In this document: positions 50,860 through 62,600 of the stretch, piece by piece | How the letters are laid out: each line of letters begins with the position of its first letter | Numbering within the stretch: the stretch's first letter is position 1 | Origin: Anas platyrhynchos | Lineage: Eukaryota; Chordata; Aves; Anseriformes; Anatidae | Assembly (NCBI RefSeq): GCF_047663525.1 | Contig: NC_092588.1 | Location: 50,027,501 to 50,091,500, forward strand | Length of the DNA: 64,000 bases | Direction of reading: 5' to 3' | Program-made: the position numbers and the translations under genes | Notes under the pieces: generated by a model | Database searches by the model: none | What the model was told of the DNA's origin: nothing | The model's input: the letters and a program-made list of their open reading frames with translations, nothing else

Positions 50860-51790
50860 TAACTCTTGAAAGGTCTCAACAAGTGTGTGGACCAAGGGAG
50901 ATCTGGTCAGTCTGGATTTTCAAAAGGTCTTTCACTCGAGGCTCTTAAAGAAACCGAGTGTCTGGGTGGGAAAAGTATGATAAGAAAAGACGTATTCCCA
51001 TGGAGAACTGTTTCAGAGACAGGAAACACGAGGGGAATAAACCACACAGCATATCGACCAGCATATCCATGCTCTGTAAAATGGAATGAGACTATTGTGG
51101 TTTCAGAGGCATTCAGAGCAAAGATGACGCTGATAGTGAGGAGCTGCACGAGGATTTCATAAAATTGGCTGAGTGACAGGACAGCAAAAGAAATCCAATG
51201 TAAACAAATGCACATGGGCCATACAAATCCTAACTTAACCTGGACTACTACCACTTAGGGACAAGATTTGGGGATTACAACAGATAATTCTATCCACCTG
51301 ACTGCCCCATAGCCATCAAAAAAGGGAATCAAAGGCCAGGAATTATTAGGTAAGGGGTAGACATCAGAGAAAAACATATTGTTATACAAATATATTGCTC
51401 TTACACAAATCCCCAGATTGCAGGAGTCTTTGTGCACCTACACGTTGAACACAATACATTTTTCATCCCACCATCACAAAATGGGCACAACAAAACTAGA
51501 AAAAGATGCAAAACACCATCGAGGATGACAAAAAGCATGAAGCAACTTCTGTACAAAAGGTAATTTAAAACTCTAGAACTGTTAGTCTCAGAAAAGAGAC
51601 AAATGTGGAAATGCAAGCAGAAAGGAGAATATGACCAAAGAGTTCATTATTTCCAGTAGTATCAGAAATAAAGGCAACAAAATATTTATCAGGAGGTAAT
51701 ATCTCAGTAGAGAAAGGGAGGTTATCTTCAAAAGCATCGTATGCTTATATGAGAGAAACATTGTCAGGCAGAATTGTGGATGTCAATTTA
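50860..51790 (+). mobile_element. Decayed CR1-type LINE, C-terminal reverse-transcriptase region (plus)
   Basis: The plus-strand translation shows GQSGFSKGLS near 50905 (compare CR1 LDFSKAFD), MHMGHTNPN near 51207 (compare LHLGRNNP), then DLGITTDNSIHLTAP from about 51265 (compare DLGVIVDDKLKMS). LYKYIALTQIPRLQ follows near 51385 (compare LYKSLVRPHLEYC). These follow the order of CR1 ORF2 downstream of the polymerase core. Stops and frameshifts interrupt it. It overlaps in content with the remnant at 45916-46800, so the two are separate insertions in the same orientation. Confidence 0.75.
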
Positions 51791-52628
51791 CATTGTTACA
51801 AGACATAATTAGAGTGATTCATGGAAGAAAAATCTTTTGTGAGTTGTCAGATGTTAAGACATGTATTGCTGGCTCAGGGAAACCCTGAACTACAACTCAC
51901 CGAAGCCTGAGGAGTGCACCAGGAAGGAAAGTGTCATCACAGGCTTTCCCACAGGTAGCAGCTACCATGGAAATTAGACCCTCAGGGTCCTCATACACCA
52001 GCTACGCAGCTCCTGCCCACAGTGTCCCATGGGTCAGCTTCAGTGGGCAATCCTTCAACTACAAAAATCCTCAATACAGCTAAATAGGATGTTGGGGCAT
52101 GGGAAGGCTGGGGACCTGGATGTTGTCCTGTACCAGGGCAGGTTGGAGATTGCAATGCCAAAATCTTTCTCAGTGGGATCAGTAAGGGGTGTTTTGCTGC
52201 CTCTGGTAAAGCACAGCTCTCACACCTTTGGTAATTTGTTTTATTGTTCTGTGCATCTCTCCACAGTCTTTTTTTTTTTTTCCACAGGATTGTGCTGACA
52301 GGAACAAAAATGCATTCATTCCGCTGACTTTTCCCAGAGGAAAGCATGCCCTAAACAAAGTCATTTTCGGCAGCTCTCTGTGTGAACAGGAGATAAGATG
52401 GCTCCCCAGAGGACACGTGCGTGTGTCCCCTCAGTAGCTGTCCTTTCCCCCGCTGAGCACAACTTGCTGCAACTTCACACACAACCCCAAGGGCTGTTTT
52501 CACTCCACCCACGCGCTGCCAGGAGGTTTCTTAGATTTTCAGCATATTGTTTCCAGGGCAACCATTGATCTCAGATTTCAAACATTGCCAGAGCTGCACA
52601 TCCCTGTGCTATTCTCTCCTCCCTTTGG

Positions 52629-52668
<40 letters not shown>

Positions 52669-55600
52669 CTCTGCAAGGCCAGCTTTGCCATACGGAGACT
52701 CCGTACTGCACACACCAGTGGAGCTCCCACAAGCTGGCTATCTCCTGCCTTGGGGTTCCTCTCAGTTTTGTGTCTTATACAATGCGTCTGCACCAGGGAG
52801 CTATAAAACACTACCAGTTTGAAGTGCCTCGAGGTAATCAAGTCGTTGATTTAGAATTTCTTCTTGTCCTCAGAAAGCCTTACAAATAAGGGGCTAGGCC
52901 TTATTCAGGGTATCCAGGCTTTGTGGGGAGGATCCTTCCAGTGTAAGATGTGTACTGTTATTAAACCTCTCTCTGCTGCTTCCCACAACATTACCGGTCT
53001 GGAAAGCTAAAGGCTACAGCGAACAGTCTGGAAGGCAAAGCCTAAATCTATTGCATATGCACTTGAAAGACAAGAGACAGGGACTAAGAACAGTTTCCAG
53101 GGGCTTCAGGGAACGGAGAAAAGCAAGCAGGACAAACCACCACAGTCATACCATGTGCAGAGGTGTCTGCAAGTGCCTGTCTGGACAGAGAGCACACAGC
53201 ACAGGCACAGATTTTTCAGGGAGAGAAAGCAGGGGGTGAGCTGGTGCTTCGACCTCCTGCCAGCCATCCAAGGGGCTCCACAGGCTCCAGCTCCCACTCC
53301 CCACAGAGACCAGGGCAGGGTCAGCCACATGATTAATCTGCTCCCCAAAAACAGGAGCAGAATGCAGCCCCAATCGGGGCTATTTCATGAGGTCGGGACG
53401 CATGAATTCCCACAGCTCTTCTAACCCTAGAAAGTTCCCAAAAGATCCGCTTCCACCACAGACCTGAGGACTCAAGAAGTTCTGCTAATGCAAAATACCT
53501 TTCTGAATCCCATCCCAAACACTCTGGAGAGGAGAGACAAAAAGCAGCTTTCTTTATGATTCCCTTTTGAACTAGATGCATTATTTCTGGGTTGTACATT
53601 AAAACAGATGTCTCATTGATTTCCCAGTCACAAAGAAATCATTCTTTTCATGTCTTGTGACGGATGTTTCTTCAGATGAACAGCGTTGACTTCAAACAGG
53701 GTTTTTACCTCATGGAATAACTTTCCCCAAACTGATTTTAAAATACCTATTAGCAAACCAAAACCAGCCCCGTTGTATTTTTTAGGCAAAGGGCGAGTAG
53801 AAAGGTTGTCTTTTCCAAAATGTGAGAAATGTCACTGTCATTTGGAATTTTTGTCCCATTCAGCACTGATCACGATGTAACATAACAGGTGCTTAATTAA
53901 GGAGCATTTATTTATCTTTTTTTTTTTTCTTTTTCATCTCATTATCAGCCCTGAAAGAGTAAGCCCCATACACATCTCTGTTTCATTTCAATCACTTCTC
54001 TTTTGCAACAGGGGGCAGATTAGTGTGCTTACAACTTTCTTGAACTATTTTTGTAGGGTTTGCTCAGTTTGTAATCCCTGGGAAAAAAAACAAACAAACA
54101 AAAAAAAAAAAACCTTTAAAGGAAAGGTTGGAAATTACAGAAGTATATAAATAATGCTTTGTACTTTGAAAGGAAAGTGCCCTGAGATGAAGTAAAGGAA
54201 AAATGAGGGGGGAGAGGAGAGGAGAGAATGTGATTTTGTGATTTACAGAAGTACAAGGGAAGTATTTGATGTACCATTTCGTTCTTCAGTTTAGAAAGAA
54301 GCACAATGGTAGAAAGACTGCCTTGGTCTTTTCCTCTTAATCCTTCACCACACAAGCCCATTGTCCCACTTGAGCTCACTATAAATGCCGAATAAACCTC
54401 TCCCATGAGATACTTAGTTAAACAGAGTCTGGCAGGGGGAAAAGCTTGATTACAACTTTAATGTGGCTCTTGATTTAGCTTGTAGTGCCATTCCCTCTGG
54501 CAGATCTTTTTTCTCAAGAGATTACATCAATGGTAGAGAAAAGAGCAGCTAATACATTTTACAATGAATATGGCATGAACAGCTACGCACAGAAGTTAAC
54601 TATACAGGCTTCTTCAGTCTGACCAGAGCACACCTGATCATCTGTTTCTGAAGAAGATGGCTACATTAGCTGCTGTTCACCTGTCAGAAAGTATTTTAAG
54701 AGGTCTCATACAGTGGGTGAAAAATACACGCACAAAATCACTTTCTTAAATCATCATCAAGCTTGCAAACATCTGTCTCACCAGAAATTTAAGTTGGGAG
54801 AACACCCAGGTTTATGGTTCAAGGCTAAGGGCAAATATGAGAATATGAAAGACCGAAGCTTCGTCTCCATGAGGTTCTCTCACACAGATTGCTCGTATTC
54901 ATCACAGACATATCTCATGACATGCCTGCTTTATTTTCTCAGATAATACAATATAATGCACCGCAGAAGCAGCCTTAGGGACTGTAATTTTGTGAACTGA
55001 AGTTTCTGCTCATATGTGCCACTCTGAGTGCATACTGCTAACCGCTGTTTACCTACCTGTATATACATAGCTGCAAAAGAAGGATGTTACCAAACAGAAT
55101 AACAGCATAATAGAAAGGTCAGAACCAAAAGTGCCCCTACCCCATAAATCTCAAACACCACAGCTCATCCAAAACTTTTATAGGAAAAAATTAAAAAAAA
55201 AAAAATAAAATAAAAGTAATGATCTCAAACATTTAAACATTTTAAAAACTAGTTCTAGTTTGCAAAAAATATGTTGGAGTGGAAACAGTTTTTAAGAGAA
55301 AACATCAGTCATGGAAGACAAAGAGATGTTTTATTTCACAACAGATCCTTTAGCAACAAGGGCAGCACATACCTCCTCCTGTTTTGCTCTGTCTTACCAA
55401 AAGCCCTCATGGCTTCTAGTGGAGTAGCATAGCCCCGTGCCTGCTTTTTATATGCACAAGTATGGTACTCTTGTTCACATGTGGATTAGCTGTGGAATAC
55501 TTGCAGCCATACATCACGGCAACAGGGCCTGTTCTTACACATACACATATGGCATATAACATGCACATATGTCCCTGGCTGCTTATATGCAAATGCATGC

Positions 55601-56649
55601 ATGCAAATATCAGCAGACTCGGAGCTCCAAGAACACAGGCTGCGTTATCCCCCGATCCACCCAAGCAAACCAGCTATTTTAGTCACTGCAGGAGCATGGG
55701 TTACATACGCATACAAAAACAAACATGTGGGGTGACATCCTCTCCACATGAAAAGACGACTCTGTCATCTCCGTGGGTGTCAATTTAGCATAATCCCCAC
55801 AGAAAAATTTTGCTTGCTTTAAAATACACAGATGTCTTATTTAAGAAGGGCCCATTCATTTCAGGCCCAAAATACATAAACATGCCTTGAGTAATAAGGC
55901 AAAAAAGGTACTTTTTGCATATGTGTTGTGGTTTAGGATTTCTGAGGAGGTGAAGTATGGAGCTCAGTTGTTGTTTTCGTTTTCTGAGGGGCTTTTATTA
56001 TTATTAAGTTTTAATTCAGTTTGGCTCAATCTTTATTTTGTAGGTATGTAAATACAGGCAATCCAGTGCCAATAGCTGGAGCAATAATTCTGGTCAAAAT
56101 GAAACACAGAGCTCTAGGCTATAAACCTAAGACAAAAATCAAAGCATTTAAATGAAATCTGACATGGCGACTCATTAAATTCAAGACTATCCATGATATT
56201 TTATTAAACATCAGTTAAGTGCATCTTTAAACAAGACGAATGCAAGTTCAGGAAATGAAACAGTCATTGCCTAAATATTTAACATGCTAGAGACAAAAGC
56301 AACACACCACTGCTGAATCAAATCAGAGGAGCAGCCACAGCTTGTCCACAGACTTATCTTTAAGAGTAGTCCCTATCCAAGTCTCTAGAGGTAATCACCT
56401 CTTTTCCAGGATAAACTCTAAAACCAGTCTTCAGATAAGATGACTGAACTGAGCAGAGTTTTTTCAATGAGGCGACATCACCATGAAGACATCTGAGCAT
56501 GTAATTGTTTGACTTCCCGTGTCTTAGGTATTTGACCAATAGGTTTGATTTAAAATTATTTTATATATATATACTGAACATAAAGCTTTCACAATGACAC
56601 ATAAATACTGTTTATCAGGATACAAAAATCATCATACAGTATAAAAGTC
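51791..56649. other. Non-coding, no gene recognised
   Basis: Contains a 37-base A-run (52629-52665), GC-richer patches at about 52360-52530 and 53040-53420 with overlapping unrecognisable frames, and alternating purine-pyrimidine words (ACACATACACATATG type) near 55535-55610. No named element or RNA gene seen. Confidence 0.5.
52629..52665 (+). repeat. A-run, 37 bases
   Basis: Uninterrupted adenines. Poly-Lys and poly-Phe stretches in overlapping frames result from it. Confidence 0.97.
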
Positions 56650-57440
56650 AAAGTCTCAGTCCGCAATCCTGTTTCCAACAATGTCAAAGTGTTTCAGTGG
56701 GAGACCTATGAGGCCTACATCAAACACCTGAGATGATCTTCCCTCCTCCTGTGTCAGGCTTCTTCCTTAGCAATGCTGGTTGGCTTCAGTTTAAGGTCTT
56801 TTTCTGTGATGAGAGAGTTCAATCAGAGTTCCACATGTTCCTTCCAAAGGTACATTACTTGGTAACTTCCTTTCAATTTTATCTGTCATCCACTCGACTC
56901 AGTTAAATCCATCTGCCATTCTCCCCAGTCACATTAGCTGAAATAATTTTGTTATTACTTTGGATTTACTCATCCCTTTTTGCATATCATTAGCAAATGC
57001 ATATGGTAACTTCCATCCCAGGATGTGAATTGAGCTCTCTTCTTGTTAATATTATGTTGAGGGTTGACATTTTCTCAAGACACTGTTTCTCACACCATGG
57101 CTGTTTAAACCTTTTGTGGATATGTTTTACAAAGATTAATGACTAATTTAAAATTATCAACCAACTGTCCTTTGTCTGATATTTTGTTATGACCCAACCT
57201 AAGTTTACTAATAGATTGCAAAAGCTGTGCCAGTTATACTTGAATATGTCATGATATTTTTAATGTTTTATTTCACTTTCAGTGCTCTTTTTAAGCAAGG
57301 ACAAGAATCACTCAGTCAAGGTGTTGCTGCCCTGTAATTACTAACATCTGCCTTTTGCCCTTTTGAAAGATACAGATCCAACAGAATAACTAAATTAAAG
57401 CAGTTACATTAAAGCAATAAGAATTTTTAAGCAATGAGAT
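56650..57440 (-). mobile_element. Ancient CR1/L3-type LINE remnant (minus orientation)
   Basis: Read on the plus strand, the segment carries diverged but ordered words of the old amniote CR1 lineage. AATCCTGTTTCCAACAATG lies at the left, ATAATTTTGTTATTACTTTG and TCATTAGCAAATGCATA at about 56944-57003, and GCCCTGTAATTACTAACATC followed by CCCTTTTGAAAGAT near 57330-57370. The last corresponds to the conserved GGCCTGTAATT region. Divergence is high and boundaries are uncertain. It could contain two neighbouring fragments. Confidence 0.6.
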
Positions 57441-59381
57441 CTTTAGATACCCAGCTACTGCCTTAAGCATATGGTGTTAAGAAACTGCTTTGTTCTTGTG
57501 TACGTGTAAACAATTAGGTTTTAGATGAGGGTATAGCAGAGCTTGTTCAAAAATAAGTAGGTCCATTCCTGGCATTTTGAGGACTAACATAATGTGTGCT
57601 TATCTGCACTACAAACAGCCCTGCTGTTCATCTCACTTCTTAGACATACATACATTGTATGGCAATTCAAAACACATTTTCCCAGTCCACCACATCAAGT
57701 CTTCCATCCCCACAGGATTAAAAGTGACTAAAAGAATAGGGAAACTTAAGTAGCTGACAAAATACATTTGAGCATGGTCATTTTTCTCAATCTCTCCTGC
57801 TTTAACAAGCTACAAGGAACAGGGCTTAATTCACCATGTATTTCTGGCTATGGCCATACTGTCCTATTGCCAAAAGCTCTGCAGACTGTCTGCAATGGGT
57901 GTACAATCTGCTACTCAGATTTCTCATTACCCAAGGAAAATCAGTAGTCACCATTCAACCAGAAAGGAGAAAACTGATCTTGTGTGGCTCTTTGGTATTA
58001 ATCTACATTTTGATGTGAAGTATAAGTGCTCCATCTCTATAGAAAAGTCATGCGGCTCTCAGTTACTATTGCAAAACTGATTTCCTTGTTGCTCATACCA
58101 TGCTCACCTTGGACCATCATGAATATGTTGGAGCTGAGGCACTTCTGTGCCCCTCCCTGAAGCCTGTTTTCTGCATCTTTGTGGCTTGAATCACCCAAAA
58201 CATAGCCCAACATAACACATAACCCCATACACTCTGGCCTGCAACAGATAGCATTCTCCCATGTGTGATAACATCACTCCATCATGCCTAATCCACTACA
58301 CAGGACCTGATTGTGTAGGGCATGCCATGGTCCAAAGAGAAGACCTGAGCCCTCCTTGCTTTATCCAAGAGTGTGTATGGTACCAGCATTCTCATAACGC
58401 CTTCCGAAAGTGGTACACCCAACACAGGGTTATGGGTTGGGTGTATTAACTGTATAGGTCAACAGTGTTATGCACAGGAGAGCAGCCAGTTCTAGAAGAC
58501 TAAAAGCAAAAACACAACCCTACTATGGGGTGAAAAATTCCTCCTTCAATTTCGAGGTGTTTCTGGCAGTCCAACACTCGTGCTGCAACATAATATTCAC
58601 CTGAGCACAAAGTGGGATCTCAGCACCATCCAGGATAATTAAAAATAATAATAATAATCTGAAGAGGATGATGTGAATAGCTACAGCACAAGTGATGTGA
58701 AACATAATTCAGGGGACATGAGAGGAAAATGGAGCAAAGGTAACTTTTGAGCCTAAGGATTTTTCAGAGGGCGGTGGCAAAATAATCACGTTGCTTTGTG
58801 AGTTTCTCAAAAAGGACATACCCTCTGTTCAACAAAGACCTCCACAGCCCCATTAGGATCAGCACAACAACAACATGTCTCCATGAGCAGCTAGCTATCA
58901 GCCCTGCAACCCAGCAGCCATGATCCAGCATTAGACCACCAGCAGTCATGGAAGACATCCCATCACCAGGCCACTGGCTAGGACTATTTGGTTTGGAAGA
59001 TTTCCATCACTTGGGAGTGTGTGTATAGTCCATCAGCTGAATTGCACTCACCTATCCTATCACTAAAGGCCTATCACTATTTTACTACAGTGACTCTTGT
59101 ATGAAATTCAAATCCCACATTTGCACCAGAAGCAGGCAGAATTAAAAGTGGCTCCTTTACAATCAATGAAATTGTAAAAGGTGCAACGTCATCTTCATGC
59201 CCAAGGATTCAATACACAACTTACATTCAAATGGAAACTTTGAAATAGGTATTCTAGCTGAATCAGAATGATTTCAAATCTAAATATATATGAAAGTTTT
59301 CTGAGAAATAACAACACTTAAGCTTTGCCAGCTCTCTTCCATCTGAATGTTCCATCTCACCCAAACATACCAACGCTACTC
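57441..59381. other. Non-coding, no gene recognised
   Basis: AT-rich unique sequence. About 58080-58460 is more CG-balanced and somewhat LTR-like in texture, but I cannot match it to the LTR family in this window. Small ATAAT tract near 58640. Confidence 0.5.
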
Positions 59382-59442
59382 CTCTTTTTTCTTTTTCTTT
59401 TTTTTTTGGGGGGGGGGTGGGAGGGTGGAATGGGGGTGTGGT
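59382..59442 (+). repeat. Polypyrimidine tract switching to G-rich tract
   Basis: A T-rich pyrimidine run (59382-59407) changes abruptly to ten Gs and further G-runs (GGGGTGGGAGGG type, to about 59436). The G part fits a four-run G-quadruplex pattern. Confidence 0.85.
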
Positions 59443-61840
59443 GGAAACAGACTGAGTCAAATATCCACAAGCTCTTTGATCTGAACTGTAAAATAAATTA
59501 TTTACTGGGTTAGATGATATCTTTGGGACTTCTAGTAGCATTGTCTGTAAATTTCCTTTAGTTGTGCATAACAGATGGGCAACAGGTTAGTTTTATTTAC
59601 AGACAGCCAGCATTCATAGAGCAACAGAGATGGAAGGGGAACAGCCTCTTTGCTTTGACATGAAGGACATCTCTTGGAAAAAGTTCTGCCAAGAAGGTTA
59701 GGGGGACTTAAAGGGGACTTTTTTTCTCTAATTGTTTTTCATTATCAGTTTGGACTTAAACATCCATCCCACAGTTCTATTGTTCTCCCCTGGAAACGTT
59801 TAATCAAAGTTTAAACATTAATCAAAAAGGAAATAAAACTAAAATTACCTCTAAACTCCTGTGAATTATGTCTTGGCAACTCTACCCTTTTGACCCTGCT
59901 ATCACTTTGATGAATCCATCCTATTGTGTTTTGTAGTACAGTGCTGGCTTGCATGAGCTGTAACACAGGCTGCCAACTTGTACACGGACAGATTAGTTTG
60001 TAAATGCCTATGTTACCAAAGCCTCTGAGAGCACATAAACAAAGTCATAGATTGGCTTAAACCAAACTCACAAATAAAACCAACATCCAGACAACAACTC
60101 ACAGTCATCAGAGAGAAGTTTGGGAGTGACTTGAACCTTGCCCCATGTCATAAAGATCAGATTCTCCTAAGCTAATGGGAAAAAAAGTAGCCGAGAAAGT
60201 AGTTTTCCTTGAGAATGATTGGTTGGGATTTACTACCAGTAGAAATACCATTAGTTGGCCATAATCAATTAATACTAATAATCCACTGTTTATATTAACA
60301 ATATACACATCTCACTTGGGAAGACAAGCAGAATTTCAAAAGGTCTTCCAGCCTGTACAAGGAATCAAGCATCCTTGTGTGCAATAACCTTTCTGTCAGG
60401 TTGTTGCCCAGAAGTCAGTATTAACACTTTCAGTTGCACCCACAAGCAGGGAGCTTGAACTGGAGAAGAACTGGTATATTCTGTCCCGCTCTGGAGCACA
60501 ACTGGACCTGTGAGCTGTAACAACAGTTTCATGCACAAAGGAGACCTCAGGTGCTGAGCTGTGACTTAGGAAACCCAAAACAAGCTCCCGGCTCTGCCAT
60601 TGCTCTGCTGTGGGACCTTACCCATGCCATGCTGACACTCTGCCACTCTCATTGTCTCTGCTTTAGCATGATGTTTCGCAGTACACCCACATTGGGTCAG
60701 GTAGGCAGGAAGACTAATAAAATGATGTCAAGATCTTGATCTAGCAGTAAGCTGCAATTACCATTGGGAAAAGATGCTTTTCTACTGATATCACTTTAGT
60801 GTCATCGGAGCTGCCTGAAACAAATACTTCATTGTCTTATTGCATAAACATCCTCCTAGGTCACGTCTGCCCTGCTGAACTCCTTCTGTGCCATCAGAGG
60901 ATGGCAGATGTAGCCAAACTGCGTCAGCTCTGCAAACCCACTGTTTCCCGGTTCAACAGCTAACCGAACTGTGTCCGCACATCATTGCTAGGGAGCCGGC
61001 TCCTTCCCAGAAGGAAAATAGAAAATGTACTGTATCATTGTGGGGCAGCTCCAGCACGCTAAATAGAGTCATATACCATCACTTCATAAGCAAAACCTGC
61101 TGCTGAGGGGAAAGAAAGGTTATGTTTGGTTTTGAGGTTTCAAAAGCATTTTTTTTCTTTTTTTTTTTTTTTTTTATCTTAACCCAAAGGGATCCAAGCC
61201 AGAAGTTCCTTCCTGTCTGAAAGAGTTAGGCCTGGGACATTTGTGGCCTGATTCTCTCAGCTATATTGAGTTAAGTCAAACATACCTCCAGTGAGCTGAC
61301 AGAGCTACTTCGGTGTAAAACCAGGGTGAGGGAGACAAGGATCTGCCCCACACTGATGAAGTCATAATGGCAGCAGCCATCCACAGCAGTGTCAGCATTT
61401 TCAAACCCAAATGATGTTGATCTTTTAACTGGAACACACAAGATTTTGAAGCTCGTTCAAGTGCCAAAATATTAAATTCTCTTCCAGCATGACTTTATTG
61501 TGGTTGATAATATGGGTCTGTAGCCTGTTGAGGCTAAGAAAAATGGCATTGACTTTACCCTCCTTTCTCTGCTTGCCAGTTTTTAACCCAGATGTAAGAA
61601 AAGCATAGTTAGAATAAGCACCAGCTTTGGGTTAGGAACGCTTGCAGATGCCACAAGGTATGACTTTCTCTAGTGCATCATGATACTTGGTGACAGAGGG
61701 ACTGCTATGATCATGGCATGAAAACTACAAAAGTCATTCAGCAGTGAGACCCGAAACCTTGCATGACTGGGAAGGGGTTTAGACACTGGAAATTCTCTGT
61801 TTCCCTCAAGGAGAAAGCTACCATCTATGATTCTATGGTC
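59443..61840. other. Non-coding, no gene recognised
   Basis: Unique sequence with a T-run (61158-61177). Short frames only. Adjacent to the LTR, 61822-61836 reads ATCTATGATTCTATG, which resembles the CR1 terminal octamer, but no CR1 body precedes it. Confidence 0.5.
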
Positions 61841-62600
61841 TGCATTGGGCTTATGTGGCAAGGGTTTGTTGGGCGTCAGAGGAGGGTGGGAGGCTGCAGG
61901 GGTGGCCTCTGTGAGCAGAGCCCAGCAGCTGCCCCATATCAGTTCAGAGCCAGATCCAGCCAGCTCCAAAAGGGACCTGCTTTTGGCCAGAGCCAAGCCA
62001 GGGAGCAACACTGGTTGGGCCTCTGGGAGAGCAGATTGAAGAAAGAGGAGGGGGGAAAACTTCTGGGCAACAGCAGCTGGGAAAGAGGAGTGAGAAGCAG
62101 CCCTGCAGACCCCCAGGTCAGTGCAGGAGGGCAGGAGGTGCTCCAGGCACACAGCAGCAGTTCCCCTGCAGCCTGTGGAGAGTCCCCTGGTGGAGCAGGC
62201 TCTACCATGGGAGGGACCCCACGTGGAGCAGGGGCAGAGAGTGACCATGAAGGAGTGTCAGAGATGAAGCATTAGGGACTGACCACAGCCCCCATTCCCC
62301 GTTCCCCTGCACCACTTGGGGTAGGAGGTAGAAGAGGATGGAGGGGGAAAAGGTGTTTTTAGTTTGATTTTTAGTTCTCACTACTCAAGTCTGTCAGCAA
62401 TCGTCAACAAATTTTATTAATCTCCTTAAATTACATTAATCTCCTTCCCCATGGGGGTGATGGGTGAGCAATATCCCTGTCCTTATCTCAACCCTTGAGC
62501 CCTTTTTCATTATATTTTCCCCCTCTATTCCTTTGAGAAGAGAGAGTAAGAGCACTGTGGTGGAGTTTAGCTAGCTGTTAAGTGTGAAACCACCACAACA
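61841..62600 (-). mobile_element. Near-complete solo LTR of an avian endogenous retrovirus (minus)
   Basis: On the minus strand the element starts TGTTGTGGTGGTTTCACAC and ends CATAAGCCCAATGCA, giving TG...CA ends and about 760 bp. It shares the 5' half with 24625-25130 and the 3' half with 40060-40413, so it is the reference copy here. Internally it has a CTCAAGGGTTGAGATAAGG block, a duplicated AGATTAAT word, and GC-rich modules around CCACGTGGGGTCCCTCCCAT. No retroviral coding sequence lies on either side and I see no clear 5-bp target duplication, so it is probably an old solo LTR. The 192-codon minus frame (61670-62248) reads through it and is not a known retroviral protein. Confidence 0.88.

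Noticed and set aside
61670-62275. 192-codon minus and 170-codon plus frames
   Set aside because: Both overlie the solo LTR. LTR sequence often lacks stops because it is GC-rich. No retroviral protein motifs are visible.
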